This document shows positions 1 to 10,400 of a DNA stretch of 64,000 nucleotides, piece by piece. The stretch covers positions 62,001 through 126,000 of the forward strand of contig NZ_BJUB01000006.1 in the NCBI RefSeq assembly GCF_007989805.1, written 5' to 3'. The notes under the pieces are model-generated. The model was not told the origin of the DNA. It was given only the letters and a program-made list of their open reading frames with translations, and ran no database searches. Made by a program: the position numbers and the translations under genes. Each line of letters begins with the position of its first letter. Position 1 is the first letter of the stretch. The DNA is from Cellulomonas xylanilytica. GTDB lineage: Bacteria > Actinomycetota > Actinomycetes > Actinomycetales > Cellulomonadaceae.

Positions 1-1318
1 CCGGCAGGCCGGTCACGAGATGCGCAGCGGCCGGCGCCGCGGCGGTGGAGCCGGGGTCCTCGTCCGAGCCGTTGCTCAGCAGCAGGACGATGAGGAAGCC
101 GAGCACGAACGCGACGAGAGCGAGCACGATCAGGTGCAGCCACGTGTACGGGTGGCGCGGGCGCTCGTCGTCGTCATCGTCGTCGTCGTCGTCGAAGTCG
201 TCGACCTCGTCGTGGGCGCCGAAGCCGACGCGGTCCGGGCGACCGGTGGCGGCGGACGCGGCGAACGCCGGCGCCGCGGGCTCCCCGCCGTCGCGAGGGG
301 CGGGCACGGTGCCCGACGGCGAGAGCCCGGTCGGCGCCCACGCGGCGGGCGCTGACGCTGCCTCGGCCGCCGGGGCCGTCGGCGCCTGTGTCCCGGACCA
401 GCCGGGCTGGCCGGTGGGCTGGGCGGCGGGGCGGCTCGTCGCCGGTGCCGTGGGTGCACGGGCGGCCGACGGGGTCGGCTGCCAGGCGGCCGGCGGGGCG
501 GCGGGAGCGGGAGCCGACGCGGGCTGCTGCTGCTGCCACGGAGCCTGCTGCGGCGCGGGAGCCTGCGGCGCGGCCGGCGGCTGCGTCGCCCACGACCCCG
601 CGGTCCCTGCTGCCGCACCGGCACCGGCGGCGGTCCAGCCGGAGCTCTCACGACGGACGGGCGCCGCGGCGGTGCCGCCCTGCGCGGGGTTCGGGGTGCG
701 CGACGGTGCCTGTGCGGACGACCAGCCGGCGCCGGGTGCGCCCGGAGCGGCGGACGTGGCACCGCGCTGACCCCACTGCGCCGGAGCGTCCGCGGCGGGC
801 GCCGGGCGCGAGGTCGGGGGACCTGCCGGGGCGGCGGAGGCAGGTCGGGACGTCGGAGGGGACGTCGGCGCTGCCGGTCGCGACGTGGCCGGGGGCGCCG
901 CGGCGGCGGGGCGCTGGGCGGCCGGCGGGCGGGAGATCGCCGGAGACGTGCTGGCGGGGGCCGGGCGGGGCGCCGACGCCGGGGGTGCGGTCGGGCGGCT
1001 GGGCGGCGCGGCAGCGGGCGCCGGCGCGGACCACGTCGGGGTGCCGGAGCCCGGCTGGGCGGGGCGCGAGCTCGTCGGGTCCAGCGACGTGTCACGGATG
1101 GACCGGCGGGACCGGCCGGAGTCCCCTGCGGTGCCGCGCGCAGGAGTGTCCTCGCCGCTCGGCCCACGCATCGCACGACGGGAGACCGGGGCGTCCGGCC
1201 GCGGCGGGGCGGGGGGCGCTGCCGCGGACCCGGGGTCGGGTGCGACGCCCTGGACGTCACCCGTCTCGGGGTTGCGATGGAGCTCGCGACGACGGCGCCG
1301 CTCTCCCGGTTCACTCAT
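1..1318 (-). CDS. Disordered Ala/Pro-rich protein with acidic patch and one membrane helix (3' end cut)
   Basis: This gene starts at ATG 1316-1318, inside the ATGA overlap with the nadD stop, and stays open to the left edge, so about 439 residues are visible and the C-terminus is missing. Residues 6-10 are five arginines. From roughly 20 to 340 the chain is low-complexity Ala/Pro/Ser with recurring SRP units and a Gln-rich patch near 260. A run of seven Asp ([16 protein letters not shown]) sits at about 372-388 and is followed at about 390-412 by a hydrophobic helix beginning [17 protein letters not shown] recognise no enzymatic domain. The coupling to nadD suggests co-translation. By layout it is a single-pass membrane protein with a long, probably cytoplasmic, unstructured N-terminal region; that topology is inferred. 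In related genomes rsfS usually follows nadD closely and may lie just beyond the edge. Confidence 0.8.
   Translation of the reverse strand, partial: MSEPGERRRRRELHRNPETGDVQGVAPDPGSAAAPPAPPRPDAPVSRRAMRGPSGEDTPARGTAGDSGRSRRSIRDTSLDPTSSRPAQPGSGTPTWSAPAPAAAPPSRPTAPPASAPRPAPASTSPAISRPPAAQRPAAAAPPATSRPAAPTSPPTSRPASAAPAGPPTSRPAPAADAPAQWGQRGATSAAPGAPGAGWSSAQAPSRTPNPAQGGTAAAPVRRESSGWTAAGAGAAAGTAGSWATQPPAAPQAPAPQQAPWQQQQPASAPAPAAPPAAWQPTPSAARAPTAPATSRPAAQPTGQPGWSGTQAPTAPAAEAASAPAAWAPTGLSPSGTVPAPRDGGEPAAPAFAASAATGRPDRVGFGAHDEVDDFDDDDDDDDDERPRHPYTWLHLIVLALVAFVLGFLIVLLLSNGSDEDPGSTAAAPAAAHLVTGLP
165..212. repeat. GTC/GAC trinucleotide-rich tract
   Basis: A near-continuous run of GTC units on the plus strand encodes, on the minus strand, the Asp run just before the membrane helix of the left-end protein. 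Length change by whole units would keep the frame. Confidence 0.7.
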
Positions 1319-1920
1319 GACTGACCTCGATACAACCTGTGCTTGGCGATGTACTGGACCACCCCGTCGGGGACGAGATACCAGACTGGCTGCCCGGCGT
1401 GTGCCCGTGCGCGGACGTCGGTCGAGGAGATCGCCAGGGCGGGGACCTCCAGGACGTGCACACGATCACCGGGGAGCCCGTCGACCGACAGCGCGTGCCC
1501 GGGGCGGGTGACCGCCACGAACTGCGCCATCGAGAAGAGCTCGTCGGCATCCTTCCACGTCAGGATCTGTGCGATGGCGTCCGCACCCGTGATGAAGAGG
1601 AGTTCGGCGTCGGGGCGCGCGGTCTTGAGGTCGCGGAGGGTATCCACGGTGTATGTCACACCGGAACGGTCCACGTCGACGCGGCTCACGGTGAACCGCG
1701 GGTTCGACGCGGTGGCGATCACCGTCATCAGGTAGCGGTGCTCGGCGGCGGTGACGTCCTGGTCGAGCTTGAACGTCGGCTGGCCCGTCGGGACGAAGAC
1801 GACCTCGTCGAGGTCGAACCGTGCGGCGACCTCGCTGGCGGCGACCAGGTGACCGTGGTGGACGGGGTCGAACGTGCCACCCATCACCCCCAGACGCGTC
1901 CTGCGCGGCCGCTCCGTCAT
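1315..1920 (-). CDS. nadD: Nicotinate-nucleotide adenylyltransferase
   Basis: NadD joins nicotinate mononucleotide and ATP to give deamido-NAD in the cytoplasm, the step shared by de novo and salvage NAD synthesis. The 201-residue protein has the nucleotidyltransferase signature [11 protein letters not shown] at residues 14-24, holding the HxGH motif, and the C-terminal ISSTDVR motif that closes the alpha/beta-phosphodiesterase fold. Length is normal for the family. The ATG at 1920 is preceded by an AGGG-type ribosome site. Its stop overlaps the start of the downstream membrane protein by four bases, and a 50-residue membrane protein gene lies just upstream. The order proB-proA-nadD is typical of Actinobacteria. 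Confidence is high. Confidence 0.97.
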   Translation of the reverse strand: MTERPRRTRLGVMGGTFDPVHHGHLVAASEVAARFDLDEVVFVPTGQPTFKLDQDVTAAEHRYLMTVIATASNPRFTVSRVDVDRSGVTYTVDTLRDLKTARPDAELLFITGADAIAQILTWKDADELFSMAQFVAVTRPGHALSVDGLPGDRVHVLEVPALAISSTDVRARAHAGQPVWYLVPDGVVQYIAKHRLYRGQS

Positions 1921-1946
1921 CTGTTCGGTGCCCTCCGGTCGGTCGG

Positions 1947-2099
1947 TCAGTGGCGCGTCCCGACGCTCCGGAAGGCGAAGGTGATGAGCAGCATGGCGAC
2001 GAGACCGATGAACGCGCCGATGCCGAACACGACCGGCGGGAACGGCAGCTCGTTGGTGTGCTCGGCGGCCTCGGCAGCGGCGATCAGGGCAGCGTGCAC
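1947..2099 (-). CDS. Small single-pass membrane protein (50 aa)
   Basis: A short gene fits between proA and nadD. A perfect GGAGG stands six bases before GTG 2099, and the frame runs 50 codons to a TGA at 1947. The N-terminal 20 residues are Ala-rich with a charged AAEHTNELP stretch. Residues 21-42 ([20 protein letters not shown]) form one membrane helix, followed by [10 protein letters not shown], so the predicted C-terminal side is positively charged. I know of comparable short membrane proteins at this position in related Micrococcales genomes, but no function. The ribosome site, compact placement and hydrophobic pattern support a real gene. It is easily missed because of its size. Confidence 0.8.
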   Translation of the reverse strand: MHAALIAAAEAAEHTNELPFPPVVFGIGAFIGLVAMLLITFAFRSVGTRH

Positions 2100-2155
2100 G
2101 TCAATCCTCCAAGGTGGGCGTGAGAGCCCTCAGTGTCGCACGACCGGCTGTGCGA

Positions 2156-3463
2156 TCACGGCCGGACGTGCCCGTCGCCGTGCACGATCCACTTGGTCGT
2201 CGTGAGCTCGCCCAGGCCCATCGGCCCCCGGGCGTGCAGCTTCTGCGTGGAGATGCCGATCTCGGCGCCCAGGCCCAGCTGGCCCCCGTCCGTGAACCGG
2301 GTCGACGCGTTGACCATGACCGCGGCGGAGTCCACCTCGGCGACGAACCGCTCGGACGCGGCCAGGTCGCGCGTGACGATGGCCTCCGTGTGCCCCGAGC
2401 TCCACGCGCGGATGTGGTCCAGCGCCTCGTCGAGCGAGTCCACGACGCGGACGGCGAGGTCGAGCGAGAGGTACTCGCGTGCCCAGTCGTCGTCCGTGGC
2501 CGCCACGCACGCGACCTCGTCGGGGGCGAGCGCGAGGGTCGTCTCGTCGCCGTGGATCGTCACACCCGCGTCGGCCAGCATCGCGAGGGCGACCGGGAGG
2601 AACTCGTCGGCGACCGCCTCGTGCACCAGCAGCGTCTCGGCGGCGTTGCACACGCCGACGCGCTGTGTCTTGGAGTTCAGGAGGATCGGGATCGCGACCG
2701 CGAGGTCGGCCGTCTCGTCGACGTACACGTGCACGTTGCCGACGCCGGTCTCCACCACGGGCACCGTCGACTCCCGCACGACCGTCTGGATGAGGTCCGC
2801 ACCGCCGCGCGGGACGAGCACGTCCACCAGGCCGCGGGCGTGCATGAGCGCCACGGCGCCCTCCCGGCCCCACGCGTCGATCGACTGCACCAGGTCACCG
2901 GGCAGGCGCTGCGAGACGAGCGCCTGCGACAGCACGCCGACGATGACCTCGTTGCTCGCCGCCGCGGCCGAGCCGCCACGCAGGATCACGGCGTTCCCGC
3001 TCTTCAGCGCCAGCCCGGCGGCGTCGACGGTGACGTTCGGGCGTGCCTCGTAGATCATGCCGACGACGCCCATCGGCACCCGCACCTGGCGCATCCGCAG
3101 ACCGTTCGGCAGGGTCTGGCCGCGCACCACCTCCCCCACCGGGTCCGGCAGGACGGCGAGCTCGCGCAGGGCGTCCGCGATGGCCACGATGCGCTCGGGT
3201 GTCAGGGCGAGGCGGTCCAGCAGCCCCGCGGACGTGCCGTTGTCCCGACCGCGCTCCAGGTCCACCGCGTTGGCGGCGACGATCTGCGGGGTAGCCTCGA
3301 CGAGCGCGTCCGCCATCGCCCGCAGCGCCGCGTCCTTGGTCGCACGGTTCGCGGTGGCGAGCCTCCGGGACGCGACCTTGGCGCGCTGCGCGACCGCGCG
3401 GACCTGCGCGGCCACGTCCGTCCCGGCGGTCGTGTGCACCTGCTGCTCGAGCGACGTGGTCAT
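2156..3463 (-). CDS. proA: Glutamate-5-semialdehyde dehydrogenase (gamma-glutamyl phosphate reductase)
   Basis: ProA reduces gamma-glutamyl phosphate with NADPH to glutamate-5-semialdehyde, the second step of proline synthesis. I start it at ATG 3463 (MTTSLEQQ), giving 435 residues; an upstream in-frame extension is Arg/Pro-rich and unlike the family. The aldehyde-dehydrogenase-like fold shows the catalytic cysteine at about residue 272 in [10 protein letters not shown], and the cofactor-region motif [10 protein letters not shown] near 140. ProB lies upstream on the same strand with an 80-base gap, so the two steps of the pathway are adjacent. Downstream is the small membrane protein gene and then nadD. 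Confidence 0.97.
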   Translation of the reverse strand: MTTSLEQQVHTTAGTDVAAQVRAVAQRAKVASRRLATANRATKDAALRAMADALVEATPQIVAANAVDLERGRDNGTSAGLLDRLALTPERIVAIADALRELAVLPDPVGEVVRGQTLPNGLRMRQVRVPMGVVGMIYEARPNVTVDAAGLALKSGNAVILRGGSAAAASNEVIVGVLSQALVSQRLPGDLVQSIDAWGREGAVALMHARGLVDVLVPRGGADLIQTVVRESTVPVVETGVGNVHVYVDETADLAVAIPILLNSKTQRVGVCNAAETLLVHEAVADEFLPVALAMLADAGVTIHGDETTLALAPDEVACVAATDDDWAREYLSLDLAVRVVDSLDEALDHIRAWSSGHTEAIVTRDLAASERFVAEVDSAAVMVNASTRFTDGGQLGLGAEIGISTQKLHARGPMGLGELTTTKWIVHGDGHVRP

Positions 3464-3543
3464 CGCACCAGGGTAGTCCGGGCGGCCGGCCCCCCGCGGC
3501 GGGCTGTCGACGGCACCTCGGCGTCGTCCCACGCCGGGCGGCG

Positions 3544-4683
3544 TCAGCGCCGCTTGCGAACCAGGACGAGGTCGTCGCGGTGGACCAGCTCGCGGTCGTA
3601 GCCGGGGCCCAGCGACGCGCGCAGCTCGGACGTGGAACGACCCAGCAGGGCCGGCACCTCGTCGGCGTCGTAGGAGACCAGCCCCCGCGCCACCAGGTGA
3701 CCGTCGGGCCCGACGAGCTCGACGGGGTCACCGGCCTCGAACGTGCCCTCGACCCCGGTCACCCCGGCGGGCAGCAACGAGGTCCCCCGCTCCCGGACCG
3801 CGCGGACCGCGCCGTCGTCGAGCACGAGCCGGCCGCGGGTGTTCGCGGCGTGCGCGAGCCACAGCCGACGGATCGACGTGCGCCGCCCGGTCGCGGTGAA
3901 CCACGTGCCGACGTCGTGCCCGGCCAGCGCCTGCGCCGCCTGGGCCGCCGAGGTCAGGACGACCGGGACCCCCGACTGCGTCGCGATCGCGACGGACTCG
4001 AGCTTGGTCACCATCCCGCCGGTGCCGACGGCGCTCCCCCGCGACGCGATGTCGATGCCCTCGAGGTCCTGCGCGTGGACGACGGACGCGATCCGCCGGG
4101 ACCCGTCGCGCGACGGCGGACCCGTGTAGAGCGAGTCGACGTCGCTCAGCAGCAGGAGGGCGTCGGCGTGCACCAGGTGCGAGACGAGGGCGGCCAGGCG
4201 GTCGTTGTCCCCGAACCGGATCTCGTCGGTGGCCACCGCGTCGTTCTCGTTGATCACGGGCACGATGCCGAGGTCGAGCAGCCGGGTCAGCGCCCGGTGG
4301 GCGTTGCGGTAGTGCACGCGCCGGACCGTGTCGTCGGCGGTCAGCAGCACCTGCCCGACCTGCAGGCCGAACCGCGCGAACGCCGCGGTGTAGTGCGCGA
4401 CGAGGAGCCCCTGCCCGACGGACGCGGCGGCCTGCTGCGTCGCCAGGTCCCTCGGACGGGTGGCGAGGCCGAGCGGACCGAGGCCCGCGGCGATCGCGCC
4501 CGAGGACACCAGCACCACCTGCCCGCCGGCCGCTCGACGCGCGGCGAGCACGTCCACCAGCGCGTTCAGCCGCTCGGGGGCGAGCCGGCCGTCCGGTCCG
4601 GTCAGCGACGACGAGCCGATCTTGACGACCACGCGGGACGCCGTGACCAGCTGCTGGCGGTCCTGCAGGGCGTCGACGGTCAC
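3544..4683 (-). CDS. proB: Glutamate 5-kinase with PUA domain
   Basis: ProB phosphorylates glutamate, the committed and normally proline-inhibited step of proline synthesis. The N-terminal amino-acid-kinase domain carries [12 protein letters not shown] near the start and the conserved [17 protein letters not shown] region around residues 155-175. A C-terminal PUA domain fills the last 90 residues or so, the long form of the enzyme (379 aa). I prefer GTG 4683 over ATG 4692: a -10-like CAGAAT (4691-4696) ends seven bases before the GTG and itself contains the ATG, so the mRNA is probably leaderless. ObgE lies 57 bases upstream and proA downstream. Confidence 0.96.
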   Translation of the reverse strand: MTVDALQDRQQLVTASRVVVKIGSSSLTGPDGRLAPERLNALVDVLAARRAAGGQVVLVSSGAIAAGLGPLGLATRPRDLATQQAAASVGQGLLVAHYTAAFARFGLQVGQVLLTADDTVRRVHYRNAHRALTRLLDLGIVPVINENDAVATDEIRFGDNDRLAALVSHLVHADALLLLSDVDSLYTGPPSRDGSRRIASVVHAQDLEGIDIASRGSAVGTGGMVTKLESVAIATQSGVPVVLTSAAQAAQALAGHDVGTWFTATGRRTSIRRLWLAHAANTRGRLVLDDGAVRAVRERGTSLLPAGVTGVEGTFEAGDPVELVGPDGHLVARGLVSYDADEVPALLGRSTSELRASLGPGYDRELVHRDDLVLVRKRR

Positions 4684-4740
4684 GCGCCGCATTCTGCCGC
4701 GCGCCGGCCGCGGGTCACACGCTTATCCGGGGACCGGACG

Positions 4741-6264
4741 TCACTTGTCGGCCGCGTCGGTCCAGACACCGGCCTCGCGCTCGGTCCAGAGCTCCTCGCG
4801 CGCCTCGGTCTTGGCGTCCATGCGCTCCTTGTACTCCTGGCGCTTCTCGCCACGCGTGGGGCGCGAGTGGTCCTCGAGCCGGAGGTCGACGCCGCGCGGA
4901 CCACCGAGGAACTCGGAGCCGGTCATGAGCGTCGGCTCCCAGTCGAACACCACGGCGTTGTGCTCGGGCCCGATGCGCACCTCGTCGCCCGCGACCGCGC
5001 CGGCGGCGAACAGCTTCTCCTCGACGCCCAGGCGGGCCAGCCGGTCCGCCAGGTAGCCCACGGCCTCGTCGTTGGAGAAGTCGGTCTGGCGCACCCAGCG
5101 CTCGGGCTTCTCGCCGCGCACCCAGAAGTACACGCCCTGGCCGTCGACCTCGCGACGCGTCACCGTGAAGCCCGCGTCGTCGACCGCCTTCGGACGCAGC
5201 ACCACCCGGGTGTTCTCCGGCGCCGGCGCGTCGCGACGCGCCTTCTCGACGATCTCCCCGAGCGCGAACGTCAACGGGCGCAGACCCTCGTGGCTGGCGG
5301 TCGACACGTCGAAGACGCGGAACCCGCGGGCCTCCAGGTCCGGCCGGACCAGCTCGGCGAGCTCGCGCGCCTCGGGGACGTCGATCTTGTTGAGCACGAC
5401 GATCTGGGGACGCTCCAGCAGCGGCACGCGACCACCCTCGATGCTCAGGTCCCCCGCGTAGGTGCGCAGCTCGGCCTCGATGTCCTCCAGGTCCGACATC
5501 GGGTCCCGGTCGGGCTCGAGCGTCGCGCAGTCGAGCACGTGCACGATGACCGCGCACCGCTCGATGTGCCGCAGGAACTCCAGGCCCAGCCCGCGCCCCT
5601 CGGACGCGCCGGGGATGAGCCCGGGGACGTCGGCGACGGTGTACCGCGCACCGCCCGCCTGCACCACGCCCAGGTTGGGCACGAGCGTCGTGAACGGGTA
5701 GTCCGCGATCTTCGGCCGCGCGGCCGAGATGGCGGCCACGAGGCTGGACTTGCCGGCGCTCGGGTAGCCGACGAGCGCGACGTCGGCGATCGTCTTGAGC
5801 TCCAGGACGATGTCCTGCTCCGTGCCGGGCTCGCCGAGCAGCGCGAAGCCGGGGGCCTTGCGCCGCTGCGAGGCGAGGGCGGCGTTCCCGAGCCCCCCGC
5901 GACCGCCCGCGGCGGCGACGTACTGCGCGCCGACACCGACGAGGTCCGCGAGGACGGTGCCGTCGGGGGCCTTGACCACGGTGCCGTCGGGGACGCCGAG
6001 CACCAGGTCGGCGCCCGTCGAGCCGGAGCGGTGGTCGCCCATGCCCTGCGTGCCCGACGGAGCGTGCCGGTGCGGCGAGTGGTGGTAGTCGAGCAGCGTG
6101 GTGACCTGCGGGTCGACCTCGATGACCACCGAGCCGCCGTTGCCGCCGTTGCCCCCGTCAGGGCCGGCGAGCGGCTTGAACTTCTCCCGGTGGATGGACG
6201 CACAACCGTGCCCACCGTCACCGCCGGTCGCGTGCAGCACGACCCGGTCGACGAATGTCACCAC
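4741..6264 (-). CDS. obgE: Obg-family GTPase
   Basis: Obg/CgtA is an essential large-subunit-associated GTPase linking ribosome assembly to growth and stress signals. The 507-residue protein has a glycine-rich Obg fold (residues 1-158, with [10 protein letters not shown] near 37-44). The G domain has P-loop GYPSAGKS at 166-173, the switch region [16 protein letters not shown] as G3 and NKID as G4. A C-terminal OCT domain follows, then a charged tail (TREARE type) common in actinobacterial Obg. It follows rplU and rpmA, the classic L21-L27-Obg cluster, but a strong hairpin sits in the 209-base gap before it. Confidence 0.97.
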   Translation of the reverse strand: MVTFVDRVVLHATGGDGGHGCASIHREKFKPLAGPDGGNGGNGGSVVIEVDPQVTTLLDYHHSPHRHAPSGTQGMGDHRSGSTGADLVLGVPDGTVVKAPDGTVLADLVGVGAQYVAAAGGRGGLGNAALASQRRKAPGFALLGEPGTEQDIVLELKTIADVALVGYPSAGKSSLVAAISAARPKIADYPFTTLVPNLGVVQAGGARYTVADVPGLIPGASEGRGLGLEFLRHIERCAVIVHVLDCATLEPDRDPMSDLEDIEAELRTYAGDLSIEGGRVPLLERPQIVVLNKIDVPEARELAELVRPDLEARGFRVFDVSTASHEGLRPLTFALGEIVEKARRDAPAPENTRVVLRPKAVDDAGFTVTRREVDGQGVYFWVRGEKPERWVRQTDFSNDEAVGYLADRLARLGVEEKLFAAGAVAGDEVRIGPEHNAVVFDWEPTLMTGSEFLGGPRGVDLRLEDHSRPTRGEKRQEYKERMDAKTEAREELWTEREAGVWTDAADK

Positions 6265-6309
6265 GGCTGGACCTCCCTTGCATTGCTACTTCTCGATACT
6301 CACACGCAG

Positions 6310-6338
6310 AAGGGGCGCACCGCACCGGTGCGCCCCTT
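6310..6338 (-). terminator. 13-bp hairpin between rpmA and obgE
   Basis: Arms AAGGGGCGCACCG (6310-6322) and CGGTGCGCCCCTT (6326-6338) pair perfectly around a CAC loop. There is no T-run on the obgE-ward side, so it may act as a partial terminator or as an RNA processing barrier that sets the ribosomal protein to Obg ratio. Confidence 0.7.
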
Positions 6339-6473
6339 CCACGAAAGACCCGACGCGGACCGATGCCGCGTCGTCATGACGAACTCAGACCGCTGATCCA
6401 CGGTCGGTCATCGCCTTCGTTCCACGTCCGGCGCGTGCCGCTCCGCGACCCGCACCGTCCGTTGCACTACGTC

Positions 6474-6734
6474 TCAGACCTCGGCCGCCACGACGATGTC
6501 GATGACCTTGCGGCCACGGCGCGTCCCGAAGGTCACGGCGCCGGGGGCGAGGGCGAACAGCGTGTCGTCGCCACCACGGCCGACGTTCACGCCGGGGTGG
6601 AAGTGCGTGCCGCGCTGGCGGACGATGATCTCGCCGGCCTTGACGACCTGGCCACCGAAGCGCTTGACGCCCAGGCGCTGGGCGTTGGAGTCGCGACCGT
6701 TGCGCGAGGAGCTCGCGCCCTTCTTGTGTGCCAT
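6474..6734 (-). CDS. rpmA: 50S ribosomal protein L27
   Basis: L27 lines the peptidyl-transferase centre with its N-terminal arm. The 86-residue sequence begins [16 protein letters not shown], the standard start, with no Firmicutes-type cleavable extension, and continues with the family hallmark [17 protein letters not shown]. It lies 70 bases downstream of rplU on the same strand, and the L21-L27 pair presumably shares the promoter at 7296-7324. A strong hairpin follows before obgE. Confidence 0.98.
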   Translation of the reverse strand: MAHKKGASSSRNGRDSNAQRLGVKRFGGQVVKAGEIIVRQRGTHFHPGVNVGRGGDDTLFALAPGAVTFGTRRGRKVIDIVVAAEV

Positions 6735-6804
6735 GACGAACCTGCTTTCGTGCTCAGAGAATGGGGGCTGCGCGTGCCGGTGGCCGAAGGCCGACGGCGC
6801 GGGA

Positions 6805-7125
6805 TCAGGAGATGCCGGTGACCTTGAGGCGGGTCAGCTTCTGGCGGTGACCCTGGCGCTTGCGGTAGCCGGTCTTGTTCTTGTACTTGAGGATGTCGAT
6901 CTTGGGACCCTTCTCGTCCCGCACGACCTCCGCCGTCACCTTCACCTTGGCCAGGGCCTTCGCGTCGGTGGTGACCTGCTCACCGTCGACGAGCAGCAGG
7001 GCGGTCAGCTCGATGGTCGACCCGGCCTGCGCGGCGAGGCGGTCGACGACGACGACGTCGCCCACCGCGACCTTCTCCTGGCGGCCGCCAGCCTTCACGA
7101 TCGCGTACACCACGTTGCTGCTCAT
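6805..7125 (-). CDS. rplU: 50S ribosomal protein L21
   Basis: L21 is an early-assembling 23S rRNA-binding protein. The 106-residue sequence has the expected core [17 protein letters not shown] at the start and the C-terminal [16 protein letters not shown] signature that contacts rRNA. The predicted transcription start near 7289 gives a leader of about 165 bases, long for this genome and room for autogenous control. Rpm A and obgE follow on the same strand. Confidence 0.98.
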   Translation of the reverse strand: MSSNVVYAIVKAGGRQEKVAVGDVVVVDRLAAQAGSTIELTALLLVDGEQVTTDAKALAKVKVTAEVVRDEKGPKIDILKYKNKTGYRKRQGHRQKLTRLKVTGIS

Positions 7126-7295
7126 CTCTGCTCGTCGAACTGCTTGTCAACTGCTCGGTGAAACCTCGGGGCGTGCCCTGCCTGCGCCCGCGCACATCCC
7201 GCTGCCACCGGTTCTCGCCGGTTCCCGTGGGGGTTCGCGTCAGCGCCGCTACGGCGGCACACCTGACCAGCGCGCACACGACGCGCCGACGTTCT

Positions 7296-7324
7296 AGGGT
7301 ACGGACCCCTGGCCGCAGGGTCAA
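7296..7324 (-). promoter_or_regulatory. rplU-rpmA promoter
   Basis: On the minus strand a TTGACC -35 (7319-7324) and a TACCCT -10 (7296-7301) are separated by exactly 17 bases. This is the best housekeeping-sigma promoter match in the left part of the window. Confidence 0.75.
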
Positions 7325-7407
7325 ACCTGACCGACCCCGGCCGGCCCGACGTGACGGATCGCACGTCGAGCCGGGTGCCGGTCAGGAGACCTCGACCACC
7401 GCTCGGC

Positions 7408-7437
7408 GCTCGTGCCGGTCGGCTGACCGGCACGAGC
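7408..7437 (-). terminator. rne terminator hairpin
   Basis: Arms GCTCGTGCCGGTC (7408-7420) and GACCGGCACGAGC (7425-7437) form a perfect 13-bp stem with a four-base loop, directly after the rne stop codon. Confidence 0.8.
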
Positions 7438-7443
7438 CCGTCG

Positions 7444-10400
7444 TCAGTCCTGCCGGGTGGTGTCCGCGTCGGCGGCGTCGTCGGCGGGCTCGTCGTCCGC
7501 CTCGAACACGTCCGCCGGGACCGCCGTGAGCTCCAGCTCCTCGACCGGCCCGTCGGACTCCGGCTCCGTGGACCTCGCACCGGCGAACTCGGCGAGCACG
7601 TCGAGGGCGGGAGCGCTCGGCGCCGCGGCCTCGGTCGGCTCGGCCACCTCGGCCGGTGCGTGGTGCTCGTGGTCGTGCTCGTGCGCGTGCGCCGCGGCCG
7701 CGGCGATCGTCGCCAGGGTCGCCTTGACGGCCTCGCGGGCCTCCGGCAGGACCGGCACACCCGCGTGCGGGAGGTGCGCGACCGGCTCCTTGGCACCGCC
7801 GCGCTTGCGGCGCGACCGCTTCGCCTCGCCGTCGACGGTCGCGGCGGGCTGCTGCTGGGCACCGGCGTCGGGACGCTGGTTGTTCTTCTCGATCGGGTCC
7901 TCGTGCACGATGAAGCCGCGCCCGTGGCAGTGCTCGCACGTCTCGCTGAACGCCTCGACCAGGCCCTGACCGACCCGCTTGCGCGTCATCTGCACCAGGC
8001 CGAGCGAGGTGACCTCGGCGACCTGGTGCTTGGTCCGGTCGCGGCCGAGGCACTCCACCAGGCGGCGCAGCACCAGGTCGCGGTTGGACTCGAGCACCAT
8101 GTCGATGAAGTCGATGACGATGATGCCGCCGATGTCGCGCAGCCGGAGCTGGCGGACGATCTCCTCGGCGGCCTCGAGGTTGTTGCGCGTCACCGTCTCC
8201 TCGAGCGTGCCGCCCGAACCCGTGAACTTGCCGGTGTTGACGTCGACCACCGTCATGGCCTCGGTGCGGTCGATGACCAGCGAGCCACCCGACGGCAGCC
8301 AGACCTTGCGGTCCATGCCCTTGGCCAGCTGCTCGTCGATGCGGTGCTCCGCGAACACGTCAGCGTCGGACTCCCAGCGGGAGACCTTCTGCGCGAGGTC
8401 GGGGGCGAGCTCGTCGATGTACGACGAGATCGTCGACCAGGCGTCGGCACCCTCGACCACGAGCGAGGAGAAGTCGTCGTTGAAGATGTCGCGGACCACG
8501 CGGATCGCCATGTCCGGCTCACCCTGGAGCAGGGCCGGCGCGGACGCGGTCTTCGACTTCTTCTCGATGGCCTCCCACTGCCCCTGCAGCCGGGCGATGT
8601 CGGCGCGCAGCTCGTCCTCGCTGGCGCCCTCGGCGGCCGTCCGGACGATGACGCCCGCGGAGTCCGGGACGATCTCGCGCAGGATCTTCTTGAGGCGGTT
8701 GCGCTCGGTGTCGGGCAGCTTGCGGCTGATGCCTGTCATGCCGCCGCCGGGCACGTACACCAGGTAGCGGCCGGCGAGCGTGACCTGCGAGGTCAGGCGG
8801 GCGCCCTTGTGGCCGATCGGGTCCTTGGTCACCTGCACCAGCACCGGGTCGCCGGACTTCAGCGCCTGCTCGATGCGGCGCGCGGACCCACCCTCCAGGC
8901 CGGCGGCGTCCCAGTTCACCTCGCCGGCGTACAGCACGGCGTTGCGGCCCTTGCCGACGTCGACGAACGCGGCCTCCATGCTCGGCAGCACGTTCTGCAC
9001 GCGGCCGAGGTAGACGTTGCCGACCATCGACGACTGGGCCTGGTTGGAGACGTAGTGCTCGACGAGCACACCGTCCTCGAGCACGGCGATCTGCGTGCGG
9101 GCGTTCTTCTCGCGCACGATCATCGAGCGGTCCACCGACTCGCGGCGGGCGAGGAACTCGGACTCCGTGATGATCTGGCGGCGACGGCCGGCGTCACGGC
9201 CGTCCCGGCGGCGCTGACGCTTGGCCTCGAGACGGGTGGAGCCGCGCAGCGCGGTGACCTCGTCGCTCGCCGCCCGCGTGCGGGCGGGGCGGGGCTCGCC
9301 CTGGTCGCCGGAGTCACCCCGCGACGAGCCACGACGGCGGCGACGACGACGGCGGCTCGAGCCGTCGCCCTCTCCCGCGGCGTCGTCGGCGTCGGCCTCG
9401 GTGTCGGCGTCGGTGCCCTCGTCGGACTCGTCCTCGGCCTCGTCGGCGTCCTCGGTCGCGCCGGCCTCGGGACGGCTGCGCCGGCCCCGGCCGCCACGAC
9501 GACGGCGGCGACGGGGTGCACCCGGGGCCCCCTCGTCGGTCGCCTCGGCCTCGTCGTCCTCGTCGGTCTCGACCTGGTCGTCGGACGCCTCGTCGGTGCT
9601 CTGCTCGTCGGCCGCCTGCTCCCCCACCTCGGCGGCGGGCAGCTCCTCGTCGGCCTCGACGTCCTCGACGACCGCGTCCTCGACGGGTGCGGCGTCACCG
9701 CTGCGACCACGACGGCCCCGGCGACGCGACCCGCGCGACGACGGCGCAGCAGCCTGCTCGGTGGCCTCGACCTGCTCGGCCGTGCCGGTACCGGTCGCGT
9801 CCTGCGCGGCGTCGCGCTCGGCGCGGTGGGCGGCCTCGGAGATCTCCTCCGGCGAGCCGGTGCTGGCCTGCGCGCGGCGGCGGCGGGGCCGGGCCGTGCT
9901 CGGGTCCGGGGCCTGGAAGAGCAGCGCCGTCGTGGCGAAGCGCGAGCCGGTGGAGGTGGTGCTCGTCGTGGCGTTCGCGGGCTCGACCGGCTCGGCGACG
10001 TCGGCCTGCTCCGCCGCGGCGGCGAGCTCGGCCAGGACGTCGAGCGTCGCGGCGCCCTCGGCCTCCTCCTCCTCGACCTCGTCGACCGGCGCGGGAGCCG
10101 GCTCCGGAGCGGCGGCGGCACGGGTGCCGGCGCGACGACGGCGCGGCGCGGCCTTGGTGGGCTCCGGCTCGACGACCTCGGGCGCGACGTCGACGACGGG
10201 CTCCGTGCCGGCGTCCGCCTCGGCGGGGGCGACCGGCGCCTCGTCCACCGGCGTGGCGACCACGGTCCGCGTGACGCGGCGCGACTTCTTCTTGGGCGGT
10301 GCGGCCGGTGCTGCCGGTGCGTCCGCGGCCGGCGTCTCGACGACCGGCGCGGGAACCGCTGCGGGCTCGGCGGCGGGCGGCTCGACCGGCGCCTGGACGG

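Larger units (their letters stand above)
7126..7443 (-). other. 318-base gap: rplU leader, promoter and rne terminator
   Basis: No gene is visible. From high to low coordinate it holds the rne terminator hairpin (7408-7437), the rplU promoter (7296-7324) and about 165 bases of predicted rplU leader. The leader is rich in short self-complementary GC runs and ends with three GAGCAG/AAGCAG repeats near the start codon. No alternative open frame with a ribosome site was found. Confidence 0.6.

Noticed and set aside
165-212. GTC repeat tract as a CRISPR or tandem-repeat regulatory array
   Set aside because: It is a three-base repeat in frame with an Asp run; no spacers or palindromic units.
3580-6396. 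Plus-strand open frame of 938 codons opposite proB and obgE
   Set aside because: Antisense to two certain genes, Arg/Gly/Asp-rich without domains; an artefact of GC bias at the third codon position.
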